From: Ideonella_A intermedia_A
GTDB taxonomy: Bacteria > Pseudomonadota > Gammaproteobacteria > Burkholderiales > Burkholderiaceae_C
Direction: 5' to 3'
Length of the DNA: 64,000 nt
Assembly: GCA_943370175.1 (NCBI GenBank)
Contig: CALRPU020000013.1
Location: 1-64,000, forward strand
Part shown: one piece after another, positions 10,545 to 20,011 of the stretch
How positions within the stretch are numbered: the first letter of the stretch is position 1
Layout of the letters: each line of letters starts with the position of its first letter
Program-made: the position numbers and the translations under genes
The notes under the pieces: model-generated
Databases searched by the model: none
The model's input: only the letters and a program-made list of their open reading frames with translations
What the model was told of the DNA's origin: nothing

Positions 10545-11840
10545 ATGGTTCCTCACCTCATCACCGCCCTGACGGGCCCGATCAACGAACTCGAGCAGCG
10601 CATCCTGGAATCGCTGCCGGCCATCGAGCGCTGGTTCCGCCTGGAATGGATGGAGCACACGCCGCCGTTCTACACCTCGGTGGACGTGCGCAACGCCGGC
10701 TTCAAGCTGGCGCCGGTGGACACCAACCTGTTCCCGGGCGGCTTCAACAACCTGACGCCCGAAATGCTGCCGCTGGCGGTGCAGGCGGCCATGGCGGCCA
10801 TCGAGAAGATCTGCCCCGAGGCGAAGAACCTGCTGCTGATCCCCGAGCGCCACACCCGCAACAGCTTCTACCTGATGAACGTGGCGCGGCTGATGCAGAT
10901 CTTCCACCAGGCCGGCTTGAACGTGCGCCTGGGCACCCTGGACGAGGCCATCACCAGCCCCACCGACATCGCGCTGCCCGACGGCAGCAGCCTGACGATG
11001 GAGCCGCTGATCCGCACCCGCGGCCGGCTGGGCCTGAAGAACTTCGACCCCTGCACCATCCTGCTGAACAACGACCTGTCGGCGGGCATCCCGAAGGTGC
11101 TGGAAAACCTGCACGAGCAGTACCTGCTGCCGCCGCTGCACGCCGGCTGGGCGGTGCGCCGCAAGACCAAGCATTTCCAGGCCTACGAGGAGATCGCCAA
11201 GAAGTTCGCCAAGCTGCTGGGGATGGACCCGTGGCTGATCAACCCGATGTTCAGCCGCTGCGGCGAAGTCAACTTCACCGACGGCACAGGCTCCGACTGC
11301 CTGATGACCAACGCCGACGCGTTGCTGTCGAAGATCCGTCGCAAATACAAGGAATACGGCATCCAGGAGAAGCCCTTCGTCATCGTCAAGGCCGACGCCG
11401 GCACCTACGGGATGGGCATCATGACGGTGCGCGACGCCAAGGACCTGGCGGACCTGAGCCGGCGCACGCGCAACAAGATGAGCGTGATCAAGGATGGCCA
11501 GGAGGTCAGCGAGGTCATCCTGCAAGAGGGCGTGCCGACCTACGAGCGCGTCAACGACGCCGTGGCCGAGCCGGTGGTCTACATGATCGACCGCTACGTG
11601 GTGGGGGGCTTCTACCGCGTCAACGCCGAGCGCGGCGTGGACGAAAACCTGAATTCGCCCGGGGCCAGTTTCGTGCCCTTGGCCTTTGCCGAACACAGCC
11701 AGCTGCCCAAGTCCGGCGCCAAGCCCGGCGCCAGCGCGCCCAACCGCTTCTACATGTACGGCGTGGTGGCGCGCCTGGCCATGGTCGCCGCATCGTACGA
11801 GCTGGAAGCGACAGACCCGGACGCCGAAGTCTACGAATGA
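10545..11840 (+). CDS. gshA: Glutamate-cysteine ligase, proteobacterial type
   Basis: This 431-residue cytoplasmic enzyme joins glutamate and cysteine with ATP, the first step of glutathione synthesis. It belongs to the distinct family found in betaproteobacteria and Acidithiobacillus (TIGR02049-type), not the E. coli type. Family stretches include FPGGFNNLTPEMLP, PERHTRNSFYLMN and VKADAGTYGMGIM, the last being an ATP-grasp-like nucleotide loop. The start at 10545 matches the family. The partner gshB lies 5 kb downstream on the same strand, separated by kup, an esterase, DUF1415 and benE. Confidence 0.92.
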   Translation: MVPHLITALTGPINELEQRILESLPAIERWFRLEWMEHTPPFYTSVDVRNAGFKLAPVDTNLFPGGFNNLTPEMLPLAVQAAMAAIEKICPEAKNLLLIPERHTRNSFYLMNVARLMQIFHQAGLNVRLGTLDEAITSPTDIALPDGSSLTMEPLIRTRGRLGLKNFDPCTILLNNDLSAGIPKVLENLHEQYLLPPLHAGWAVRRKTKHFQAYEEIAKKFAKLLGMDPWLINPMFSRCGEVNFTDGTGSDCLMTNADALLSKIRRKYKEYGIQEKPFVIVKADAGTYGMGIMTVRDAKDLADLSRRTRNKMSVIKDGQEVSEVILQEGVPTYERVNDAVAEPVVYMIDRYVVGGFYRVNAERGVDENLNSPGASFVPLAFAEHSQLPKSGAKPGASAPNRFYMYGVVARLAMVAASYELEATDPDAEVYE

Positions 11841-11902
11841 GCCCGGCACGGGCCACAATGCGGGCCTGTCCGTAGTGTCGCAGCCCCCCACTGCGCCGCC
11901 TT

Positions 11903-13777
11903 GTGAACCCTCATTCCAAAACGTCGAGCCTGGCCGCGTTGGCCCTGGGCGCCATCGGTGTCGTCTACGGTGACATCGGCACCAGCCCGCTCTACGCCTT
12001 CAAGGAAGTCTTTGCCCACGGGCACGTGCCACTGACGCGCGACAACATCTACGGCGTGCTGTCGCTGATGTTCTGGACGCTCACCATCGTGGTGTCCTTG
12101 AAGTACGTGGTGCTGATCCTGCGGGCCGACAACAACGGCGAGGGTGGCTTGATCGCCATGCTGGCGCTGGCCTCGCAGGCCGTGAAAGCGCAGCCGGTGC
12201 TGCGCAGGCGGCTGCTGTTGTTGGGCATTTTTGGCACGGCCATCTTCTTTGGCGACGGCGTGATCACGCCGGCGATCTCCGTGTTGTCGGCGGTCGAAGG
12301 GCTTGAGGTGGCCGCACCGGGCCTGCACCGCTACATCGTGCCGATCACGCTGGTGGTGCTGACGGCGCTGTTCGTGGTGCAGCGTTTCGGCACGGCCAGT
12401 GTGGGCCGGCTGTTCGGGCCGATCACGGTCTTGTGGTTCGCCGTGCTGTTCGTGCTGGGGGCCGTTCACGTGGTGCGCAACCCGGCCATCTTGTGGGCGC
12501 TGAGCCCGCACCACGCCATCGGCTTCCTGACGGGCCACCCTGGCGTGGCCTTTGTTGCACTGGGCTCGGTGGTGCTGTGCGTGACGGGCGCCGAGGCGCT
12601 TTACGCCGACATGGGCCACTTCGGCAAGCGCCCCATCCGCCTGGCCTGGTTCAGCCTGGTGATGCCCGCGCTGGTGATGAACTACCTGGGCCAGGGCGCC
12701 ATGCTGCTGGACCACCCAGAGAACGTGAAGAACCCGTTCTACGAGATGGCGCCCACCTGGGCGCTGTACCCCTTGATCGGCCTGGCCACTTGCGCCACGG
12801 TCATCGCCTCGCAGGCCTTGATCACGGCCGCGTTCTCGGTGACGAAGCAGGCGATCCAGCTGGGCTACCTGCCGCGCCTGCGCATCGCCCACACCTCGGT
12901 CAAGGAGACGGGGCAGGTCTACGTGCCCTTCATCAACTGGAGCCTGTACGCCTGCATCGTGCTGGCGGTCGTCGTCTTCGGCTCCAGCAGCAAGCTGGCC
13001 GCCGCCTATGGCATCGCGGTGACCATCGACATGCTGATCACCACCACGATGACCTTCTTCGTGATCCGCTATGGCTGGCGTTATCCGTGGTCCTTGTGCG
13101 TGGCGGCGACCGGCTTCTTTTTCCTGGTCGACTTCACTTACTTCCTGGCCAACATCGTCAAGGTGTTCGACGGCGGCTGGTTCCCGGTGGTGATCGGTGC
13201 GGTGGTCTTCATGCTGATGATCACGTGGAAGCAGGGCAGGCGCCTGATGCGCGAGCGGCTGCGCGACGACGCCATCGACCTGAAGAGCTTCCTGGAGGCG
13301 GTGTTTGTCAGCCCGCCCACGCGGGTGCCCGGCACCGCGGTGTTCCTGGTCAGCGAGCAAGGCCTGACGCCCAATGCCTTGCTGCACAACCTCAAGCACA
13401 ACAAGGTGCTGCACGACACCAACCTGTTCGTGACGGTGAAGCACCATGAGCGGCCCTGGATCGGCTTTGACAAGCGCTGCGAGATCGAGCCCTTGGGTCA
13501 CGATTGCTGGCAGGTGACGCTGCACTTCGGCTTCAAGAACGACCCCGACGTGCCGGAGGCGTTGCAACTCATCACCCAGCGTGGCGTGCAGCTGCCGCCC
13601 ATGGACACCAGCTACTTCCTGTCCCGCGATATCGTCATCCCGACCATGGGCGATGGCATGGCCATCTGGCGAGAGAAGTTGTTTGCCAGCATGCACCGCA
13701 ACGCGGCGGCGGCGGCCGACTTCCTGAACCTGCCGACCAACCGGGTGGTGGAGTTGGGGTCGAAGGTCGAGATCTGA
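11903..13777 (+). CDS. kup: Low-affinity K+ uptake transporter Kup
   Basis: This 624-residue KUP/HAK-family potassium/proton symporter of the inner membrane has the family signature GDIGTSPLYA at 23-32 and about twelve predicted membrane helices in the first ~430 residues. A soluble C-terminal domain (~430-624) follows, with the family ending RVVELGSKVEI. It starts with GTG at 11903, which fits the family N-terminus; no ATG lies nearby. It follows gshA by 62 bases and is convergent with the esterase gene at 13821. Confidence 0.93.
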   Translation: MNPHSKTSSLAALALGAIGVVYGDIGTSPLYAFKEVFAHGHVPLTRDNIYGVLSLMFWTLTIVVSLKYVVLILRADNNGEGGLIAMLALASQAVKAQPVLRRRLLLLGIFGTAIFFGDGVITPAISVLSAVEGLEVAAPGLHRYIVPITLVVLTALFVVQRFGTASVGRLFGPITVLWFAVLFVLGAVHVVRNPAILWALSPHHAIGFLTGHPGVAFVALGSVVLCVTGAEALYADMGHFGKRPIRLAWFSLVMPALVMNYLGQGAMLLDHPENVKNPFYEMAPTWALYPLIGLATCATVIASQALITAAFSVTKQAIQLGYLPRLRIAHTSVKETGQVYVPFINWSLYACIVLAVVVFGSSSKLAAAYGIAVTIDMLITTTMTFFVIRYGWRYPWSLCVAATGFFFLVDFTYFLANIVKVFDGGWFPVVIGAVVFMLMITWKQGRRLMRERLRDDAIDLKSFLEAVFVSPPTRVPGTAVFLVSEQGLTPNALLHNLKHNKVLHDTNLFVTVKHHERPWIGFDKRCEIEPLGHDCWQVTLHFGFKNDPDVPEALQLITQRGVQLPPMDTSYFLSRDIVIPTMGDGMAIWREKLFASMHRNAAAAADFLNLPTNRVVELGSKVEI

Positions 13778-13820
13778 GGCCCGGCCGGGGCCGCCCGGGG
13801 CTGCCCCGCTCGCGCCGAGC

Positions 13821-15038
13821 TCAGCCGGGCCGCTGAGCGTCGAAGAAGCGCAGCATGTGCGCCGAAGCGTCCGGCCCGAGCGGGTCGGTGTAGCTGCCGG
13901 CGGCACTGCCGCCCGACCACGCGTGGCCACCCCCGTGGATCACCCACTGCTCGGCGTCGGTGTGGCCTTGCGCATGGCGGTGCACCCGCCGCGTGCCGCT
14001 GCGCCCACCCGGCACGCTGAAGGCCTCGGCCTCTTCGGTGGCCAACGAGGCGCTGCCGGCGGGCGCCTTGGCGAACGCACGCGATTGCCGCAGCACCGCG
14101 TCGCCGTTGCACGGGTGCACGGTGTCGTCGCGGTCGCCATGAAAGACGATCAGCGGCACCGAGTGCGCCGGGCTGCCAGCGTCGCTGCCCTGGCGCATCG
14201 CCGAGAGCGCCGACATCAGATCGCTGGCGCTGCCATGGGGCAGCCCGCTGTGCACGCCCGCGGCGGCAACCAGGTCCGGGTGGGTGGCCGCCAGCGTGGC
14301 CGCCATGGCGCCGCCTGCCGACAGGCCCGCCACGAAGACGCGGTCAGGGTCCAGGCCATGGCGGGACACCAGCGTGCGCACCATGTCGGCGAGGATGGCC
14401 GGCTCGCCCTGGCCGCGCCGTTGGTCGCCGGGCTTGAACCAGTTCCAGCAGCCAGAGCCGTTGGCCTTCAGGTCTTGCGCCGGGTACAAGACCCACCAGC
14501 CGCGGGCTTCCGCCTGCGTGTTCATCCGTGTGCCGACCGCAAAGTCCTCGGGCGTCTGCGTGCAGCCGTGCAGCATCACCACCAGCGCGGGCGGTCGACC
14601 GCGCTCGTCAGCGCGGCTCGGCTGGTAGAGCCAGTAGCCACGTCCGCCGGCCGGGCCATCGTGCCGCCCGGCCGACCAAGTGGCTGTCCCAGCGGCGGGA
14701 CGCGGCGGGTCGGCAGCCGGTCCCGTGGTGTGCCGGGCGTCGACGGGCCCGCTGCGCGCCGCGCTCGGGCGCGTTGGTGCGGTTTCACCTTGCGGTGGCG
14801 CGGCCTCGTCGATCACCCGCGCCTCGACGTCGATGACTTCGGCCGAAACGCCGCCGCGGCCGCTGCCGCCCCCAGGCCGGTCGACGCCCTCGGCGCGCGC
14901 CGGCGGGCCCATGGCGGTGGCCGGCTGGCCGCTGACCTCTGCCAGCGCCTGCTGAATGGCCGCGGTGGCCTCACCCAGCCGGCCGGCGCGGGTCAATTCG
15001 GTGGCGCGCCGCAGGGCGTGCTGAAAATGGGGGTTCAT
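13821..15038 (-). CDS. PHB-depolymerase-family esterase
   Basis: This 405-residue alpha/beta hydrolase belongs to the poly(3-hydroxybutyrate) depolymerase/feruloyl-esterase-like family. The N-terminal ~35 residues form an amphipathic helix pair (NPHFQHALRRATELTRAGR), followed by a Pro/Gly/Ala-rich linker (~40-125). The catalytic domain holds LHGCTQTPEDFA (156-167), the nucleophile box GLSAGG (Ser240), HGDRDDTVHP with the likely catalytic Asp, and HGGGHAWSGG with the catalytic His. No signal peptide is evident, so the substrate may be intracellular polyester or another ester; this is open. The start is the ATG at 15038. It lies between kup (convergent) and the DUF1415 gene (divergent). Confidence 0.82.
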   Translation of the reverse strand: MNPHFQHALRRATELTRAGRLGEATAAIQQALAEVSGQPATAMGPPARAEGVDRPGGGSGRGGVSAEVIDVEARVIDEAAPPQGETAPTRPSAARSGPVDARHTTGPAADPPRPAAGTATWSAGRHDGPAGGRGYWLYQPSRADERGRPPALVVMLHGCTQTPEDFAVGTRMNTQAEARGWWVLYPAQDLKANGSGCWNWFKPGDQRRGQGEPAILADMVRTLVSRHGLDPDRVFVAGLSAGGAMAATLAATHPDLVAAAGVHSGLPHGSASDLMSALSAMRQGSDAGSPAHSVPLIVFHGDRDDTVHPCNGDAVLRQSRAFAKAPAGSASLATEEAEAFSVPGGRSGTRRVHRHAQGHTDAEQWVIHGGGHAWSGGSAAGSYTDPLGPDASAHMLRFFDAQRPG

Positions 15039-15115
15039 GGTGGGTCCGGGCCAAAAAGCCGGCTCGGGCCATGCTAACCCCGATGCAGCGCGCTCAGCAG
15101 CCCCCCAACCGCCAC

Positions 15116-15121
15116 GACAAT
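15116..15121 (+). promoter_or_regulatory. Candidate -10 of the DUF1415 gene, leaderless
   Basis: GACAAT lies exactly six bases (GCCGCC) before the ATG at 15128. No Shine-Dalgarno sequence is present. The layout resembles that before metH-N, the VOC gene and hemE. Confidence 0.4.
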
Positions 15122-15127
15122 GCCGCC

Positions 15128-15736
15128 ATGAACGCCGACGATGCCGTGATCGCCGCCACGCGCCGCTGGGTTGAGCGCGCCGTGATCGGCCTGAACCTCT
15201 GCCCTTTCGCCAAGGCCGTGCAGGCCAAGGGTCAGGTGCGCTGCGTGGTGAGCCCAGCCACCGACACCGCGCGTCTGCAGGCCGACCTGGCCGACGAGCT
15301 GCGCCTGCTGGCGGCCACGCCGGCGGACGAGGTGGACACCTGTTTGCTGGTCCATCCCCACGTGCTGGGCGACTTTCTGGACTACAACGACTTCCTCGAC
15401 TTGGCCGATGCGACCGTGCACGCCCTGGGGCTGGAGGGCGTGATCCAGGTGGCCAGCTTTCACCCGGCCTACCAGTTCGCTGGCACCGGACCCGACGACG
15501 TCGAAAACTTCACCAACCGCTCGCCCTACCCGACCCTGCACCTGCTGCGCGAGGCCAGCGTCGAGCGCGCGGTGGCGGCCTTTCCCGACGCCGCCGACGT
15601 GTACGAACGCAACATCGCCACGTTGCAGGCACTGGGGGTTGACGGCTGGGCACGGCTGTTCGACGGCGCCGCCGCGGCGGGTGACACCGAGTCCCCTGCC
15701 GTGGTCGGCCCGACGCCGCCACCCCCCGCACGCTGA
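15128..15736 (+). CDS. DUF1415 family protein
   Basis: This 202-residue soluble protein is of unknown function. It matches the DUF1415 family: an N-terminal helix with GLNLCPFAKA (a conserved Cys-Pro-Phe), a central DYNDFLDLAD segment, and the highly conserved FHPAYQFAGT followed by NRSPYPTLHLLRE. These conserved Cys, His and Asn positions suggest a binding or catalytic site, but no activity is established. The ATG at 15128 was chosen because the family alignment begins at this Met. Its stop overlaps the benE start (TGATG), so the two are probably co-translated. Confidence 0.85.
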   Translation: MNADDAVIAATRRWVERAVIGLNLCPFAKAVQAKGQVRCVVSPATDTARLQADLADELRLLAATPADEVDTCLLVHPHVLGDFLDYNDFLDLADATVHALGLEGVIQVASFHPAYQFAGTGPDDVENFTNRSPYPTLHLLREASVERAVAAFPDAADVYERNIATLQALGVDGWARLFDGAAAAGDTESPAVVGPTPPPPAR

Positions 15737-16932
15737 TGCTGCGCCAGTTCGCCCGGGACGCCTCGCTGTCCGCCGCCACGGCCGGTTTCGTCGCCGTGCT
15801 GGTGGGCTTCACCAGTTCCATCGCCATCGTCTTCCAGGCGGCGCGTGCGCTCGGCGCCACGCCCGAGCAGATCAGCAGCTGGATGTGGGCGCTGGGCATC
15901 GGCATGGGCCTGTGCTCGGCCTTGCCCAGCTTGTGGCTGCGCATGCCGGTGATGGTGGCCTGGAGCACCCCGGGCGCGGCGGTGCTGGCCACGGCCGCGG
16001 CCAGCGGCGGCTTCACCTTGCCGCAGGCCACCGGTGCCTTCCTGGCCTGCGCCGCGTTGATCACGCTGTTTGGCGTGACCGGCTGGTTCGAGCGCCTGAT
16101 GGGCCGCATCCCGATGCCCATCGCCAGCGCGCTGCTGGCCGGCGTGCTGGCGCGCTTCGGCATGGACGCCTTCGTGGCGCTGGGGTCGTCGCTGGGCCTG
16201 GTGAGCGCGATGCTCGTAAGCTACCTCGTGGGCCGCCGGTGGTGGCCGCGCTATGCCGTGCCCGGTGTGCTGCTGGTCGGCACGCTGATCGTCGCGGCCC
16301 AGGGGCGCCTGCAGCTGGGCGCGGTGCAGTGGTCGCTGACCCTGCCGGTGCTGGTGGTGCCGGAGTTCAACCTCGCGGCCGTGGTCAGCCTGGGCCTGCC
16401 GCTGTTCGTCGTGACGATGGCCTCGCAGAACCTGCCTGGCGTCGCGGCCATTCGCGCGGCGGGCTACCCGATGCCGCTGTCGCGGCTCATCAGCCTGACC
16501 GGCTTGGCCACGCTGCTGCTGGCGCCCTTTGGCGCCTTTGCGCTGAACCTGTCGGCCATCACCGCGGCCATCTGCATGGGCCGCGAGGCGCACGAAGACC
16601 CGACGCGGCGCTACGTGGCCGCGGTCAGTTGCGGGGCGATCTACGTGGTGATCGGCCTGTTCGGTGCGGCGGTCACAGGCGTGCTCACGGCCTTCCCGCG
16701 GGAACTGGTCGTCGCCATCGCCGGCCTGGCCCTGCTGGGCAGCATCGGCGGCGGCCTGGCCGCGGCGCTGCAGCAGGAGGCGCACCGCGAGGCCGCGTTG
16801 ATCACCTTCCTGGTCACGCTCAGCGGCCTGAGCCTGTTCGGCATCGGGTCCGCGTTCTGGGGCGTGGTGGCGGGCGCGATGGCGCTCTTTGTGCAACAGT
16901 GGCGCCGACCCGCGCCGCCCAACCCAGCCTGA
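15736..16932 (+). CDS. benE: BenE-family benzoate/H+ symporter-like permease
   Basis: This 398-residue inner-membrane protein has about twelve hydrophobic helices and matches the BenE family throughout, for example GFTSSIAIVFQAARALGATP near the start and MASQNLPGVAAIRAAGY in the centre. Characterised members import benzoate with protons. No aromatic degradation genes are nearby, so the substrate here is uncertain. It overlaps the DUF1415 stop by one base and is followed eight bases later by gshB, so the three probably form one transcription unit. Confidence 0.85.
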   Translation: MLRQFARDASLSAATAGFVAVLVGFTSSIAIVFQAARALGATPEQISSWMWALGIGMGLCSALPSLWLRMPVMVAWSTPGAAVLATAAASGGFTLPQATGAFLACAALITLFGVTGWFERLMGRIPMPIASALLAGVLARFGMDAFVALGSSLGLVSAMLVSYLVGRRWWPRYAVPGVLLVGTLIVAAQGRLQLGAVQWSLTLPVLVVPEFNLAAVVSLGLPLFVVTMASQNLPGVAAIRAAGYPMPLSRLISLTGLATLLLAPFGAFALNLSAITAAICMGREAHEDPTRRYVAAVSCGAIYVVIGLFGAAVTGVLTAFPRELVVAIAGLALLGSIGGGLAAALQQEAHREAALITFLVTLSGLSLFGIGSAFWGVVAGAMALFVQQWRRPAPPNPA

Positions 16933-16940
16933 GCCTCACC

Positions 16941-17927
16941 ATGAAACTGCTGTTCGTCGCCGACCCGATCGAGGGCTTCAAGACCGCCAAGGACACCACC
17001 TTCTCAATGATGCGCGAGGCCGCGCGGCGTGGCCACGCGCTGATGGTGTGCCGCGCGCAGGACCTGATGTGGCAGCGCGGCGGCCGCGTCACCGCCTATG
17101 TTCGCGAGATCGACCTGACGCCCGAGGCGCTGGCCTCGCGGTGCGGCGACACCGTGGCCCACTGGTTCGTTGCCCGCCAGCAGCGACCGCACGAGATTCC
17201 GGTGGCGCTGACCGACGTTGACGCCGTGCTGATGCGCAGCGACCCGCCCTTCGACAGCGAGTACTTCTACGCCACCCACCTGCTGGGCCAGGCCGAGCGG
17301 GAAGGCGCGCGGGTGCTGAACTCGCCCCGCGCCCTGCGCGATCACCCGGAAAAGCTGGCGATCCTCGAATTCCCGCAGCACATCGGCCCGACGCTCGTCA
17401 CGCGCGACGCCGACGACATCCGCCGCTTTCACGCCGAGCACCGAGACATCATCCTCAAGCCACTGGACGGCATGGGCGGCATGGGCATCTTCCGCGTGGG
17501 CCCGGACGGCTTGAACCTGGGCAGCATCATCGAAACCCTGAACCGCGACGGCGCGCAGACGGTGATGGTGCAGCGCTACCTGCCGGAGATCGTGCAGGGC
17601 GACAAGCGCATCCTGATCATCAACGGTCAGCCCATCCCCTACGCGCTGGCGCGCATCCCGCAGGGCAGCGAAATCCGCGGCAACATGGCCGTGGGCGGCA
17701 AGGGCGTGGCCCAGCCGCTGAGCGACCCCGACCGCGCGATCGCCGAGCAGATCGGCCCGGTGCTGGCCGCGCGCGGGCTGCTGCTGGTGGGGCTGGACGT
17801 GATCGGGCACAGCGTCACCGAAATCAACGTCACCAGCCCGACCGGCTTCCAGGAGATCGCGCAGCAGACGGGCTTCGACGTGCCCAAAGTCTTCGTCGAC
17901 GCGTTGGAGTCGGTGCTGGCAGGCTGA
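16941..17927 (+). CDS. gshB: Glutathione synthetase
   Basis: This 328-residue ATP-grasp enzyme adds glycine to gamma-glutamylcysteine, the second step of glutathione synthesis. It shows the family start LLFVADPIEGFKTAKDTTF, the substrate-contact region LMRSDPPFDSEY, the ATP-grasp glycine loop LDGMGGMGIF and the metal/phosphate site EINVTSPTG near the C-terminus. Length and order match E. coli GshB. It follows benE by eight bases. The first enzyme, gshA, is 5 kb upstream. Confidence 0.96.
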   Translation: MKLLFVADPIEGFKTAKDTTFSMMREAARRGHALMVCRAQDLMWQRGGRVTAYVREIDLTPEALASRCGDTVAHWFVARQQRPHEIPVALTDVDAVLMRSDPPFDSEYFYATHLLGQAEREGARVLNSPRALRDHPEKLAILEFPQHIGPTLVTRDADDIRRFHAEHRDIILKPLDGMGGMGIFRVGPDGLNLGSIIETLNRDGAQTVMVQRYLPEIVQGDKRILIINGQPIPYALARIPQGSEIRGNMAVGGKGVAQPLSDPDRAIAEQIGPVLAARGLLLVGLDVIGHSVTEINVTSPTGFQEIAQQTGFDVPKVFVDALESVLAG

Positions 17928-17988
17928 CGCATCGCGCGGCGCGCGGCGCGGCGGCACTGGCCGCTGCACGGTGGTCGGGCCTGGCGCG

Positions 17989-17994
17989 GATAAT
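17989..17994 (+). promoter_or_regulatory. Candidate -10 element of uup
   Basis: GATAAT lies in the 110-base gap between gshB and uup, 43 bases before the uup ATG. A weak -35-like TGCACG lies 18 bases upstream. Confidence 0.4.
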
Positions 17995-18037
17995 CCGCCG
18001 CTTCGGGCGCGCCGCGCCTCCTCCGCAGACCCCACCG

Positions 18038-19999
18038 ATGGCCGTCCTTTCGTTATCCAACGCCCACTTGGCCTATGGCCACGTGGCCCTGCTCGACCAG
18101 GCCGCTTTCTCGCTGGAATCGGGCGAACGGCTGGGCCTGATCGGCCGCAATGGCGCCGGCAAGTCGTCGATGCTGAAGGTGCTGGCCGGGCTGGAAAAGC
18201 TGGACGACGGGCTGCTGCAGATGACCCAAGGGCTGCGCATCTGCTACGTGCCACAAGAGCCGAGCTTCAACGCCGACGCCAGCGTCTTCGACATCGTCAG
18301 CGAAGGCGTTGCGGAAGCGCGCTCGCTGCGCCAGCAGTACGAGGAACACGCCGACGGCGTCGACCTGGACGCGCTGCAGACCCGCATCGAAGCCCTGGAC
18401 GCCTGGACCTGGGAGCAACGGGTGGACACCACGCTGCAGCAGCTGCACCTGGACGGCGACCGCCGTGTTGGCGACCTCAGCGGCGGCATGAAAAAGCGCG
18501 TTGCGCTGGCCCAGGCCCTGGTGGCCGTGCCGGAAGTGCTGTTGCTGGACGAACCGACCAACCACCTCGACCTGGACTCCATCGCCTGGCTGGAGGAGCT
18601 GCTGCGCAGCTTCAAGGGCAGCGTCATGCTGATCACCCACGACCGCGCTTTCCTCGACGGCGTGGCCACCCGCATCGTCGAACTCGACCGCGGCGTGATC
18701 CGCAGCTACCCCGGCAACTTCACCGCCTACGAACGCCTGAAGGAAGAGCAGCTGGCGTCCGAGGCCCTGGCCAGCGCCCGCGCCGACAAGCTGCTGGCGC
18801 AGGAAGAGGTGTGGATCCGCAAGGGCGTCGAAGCCCGCCGCACGCGCAGCGTGGCCCGCATCGAGCGGCTGCAGGTGCTGCGCGCCCAGCGCCAGGCGCG
18901 GCGGGACTCGTTGGGCCAGGTGCGGCTGGAAGTGGACTCAGGCGCGCCCAGCGGCAAGATCGTGGCCGAGCTGAAGGAGGTGTCGATGCACTTCGGCGAC
19001 GGTGCGGCGCGAAAGACCATCGTCACCGACTTCAGCGCCACCATCCTGCGCGGTGACAAGGTGGGCCTGATCGGCCCGAATGGCGCGGGCAAGACGACGC
19101 TGCTGAAGATGATCCTGGGCGAGTTGCAGCCCAGCAGCGGCAAGGTGCGTCAGGGCACCAAGCTCGAGGTGGCCTATTTCGATCAGATGCGCAGCACGCT
19201 GAACCTGGAGGCCACGCTGGCCGACACGATCAGCCCGGGCAGCGAGTGGGTGGAGTTCGCCGGGCAGCGCAAGCACGTGATGAGCTACCTGAACGATTTC
19301 CTGTTCTCGCCGGAGCGCGCCAATTCACCGGTGCGCACCCTCAGCGGCGGGGAGCGTAACCGGCTGCTGCTGGCCCGGCTGTTTGCCTTGCCGGCCAATG
19401 TGCTGGTGCTGGACGAACCGACCAACGACCTGGACATTGACACCCTGGAGCTGCTGGAGGAGTTGCTGCAGGGTTACAAGGGCACGGTGTTCCTGGTCAG
19501 CCACGACCGACGCTTTCTCGACAACGTGGTCACGAGCACGATCGCCTGGGAGGGCGACGCGGCGTTCGGCGGTCGCCCCGGCTTGTGGCGCGAATACGAA
19601 GGCGGCTACGAGGACTGGGCCGTGCAACGCCAGCGTGCCGTGAGCCTGCGCGAGCAGGCGGCCCGCAACGAGCGCAGCAAGGACAAGGAGTCGGCGAAGG
19701 CGCCTGGGGGTTCGGCCGTTGGGGGAGCCGCTGGGTCAGCGATCCCGGCAACCGCTGCGGCGCCGGCGGCCAAAAAGGCCAAGCTCAGCTACAAGGACCA
19801 GCGCGAACTGGATGAGCTGCCCGCGCGCATCGAATCGTTGGAGGCCGAGCAGAAGCAACTGGCCGCGGTGTTGGGTGACGCTGCGCTGTACGCAAGTGAC
19901 CCTGCCCGCGTGGCCCAGGCCCAAGCCCGTTACAGCGCCATTGACGACCTGTTGCTCAGCGCGATGACGCGCTGGGAGGACCTCAGCGCACGCGCTTGA
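18038..19999 (+). CDS. uup: ABC-F ATPase (Uup type)
   Basis: This 653-residue cytoplasmic protein has two ABC ATPase domains and no membrane segments, the ABC-F pattern. Domain 1 has Walker A GRNGAGKSS (36-44), signature LSGGMKKR and Walker B LLLDEPTNHLD. Domain 2 has GPNGAGKTT (346-354), LSGGERNR and LVLDEPTNDLD. A basic linker (~250-300) joins them. The tail holds an Ala/Gly-rich stretch and a coiled coil (~585-650), typical of Uup. ABC-F proteins act on the ribosome; Uup also affects transposon excision and DNA branch migration. The coiled-coil tail favours Uup over EttA. Confidence 0.9.
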   Translation: MAVLSLSNAHLAYGHVALLDQAAFSLESGERLGLIGRNGAGKSSMLKVLAGLEKLDDGLLQMTQGLRICYVPQEPSFNADASVFDIVSEGVAEARSLRQQYEEHADGVDLDALQTRIEALDAWTWEQRVDTTLQQLHLDGDRRVGDLSGGMKKRVALAQALVAVPEVLLLDEPTNHLDLDSIAWLEELLRSFKGSVMLITHDRAFLDGVATRIVELDRGVIRSYPGNFTAYERLKEEQLASEALASARADKLLAQEEVWIRKGVEARRTRSVARIERLQVLRAQRQARRDSLGQVRLEVDSGAPSGKIVAELKEVSMHFGDGAARKTIVTDFSATILRGDKVGLIGPNGAGKTTLLKMILGELQPSSGKVRQGTKLEVAYFDQMRSTLNLEATLADTISPGSEWVEFAGQRKHVMSYLNDFLFSPERANSPVRTLSGGERNRLLLARLFALPANVLVLDEPTNDLDIDTLELLEELLQGYKGTVFLVSHDRRFLDNVVTSTIAWEGDAAFGGRPGLWREYEGGYEDWAVQRQRAVSLREQAARNERSKDKESAKAPGGSAVGGAAGSAIPATAAAPAAKKAKLSYKDQRELDELPARIESLEAEQKQLAAVLGDAALYASDPARVAQAQARYSAIDDLLLSAMTRWEDLSARA

Positions 20000-20011
20000 G
20001 GTCGGCGCCCG

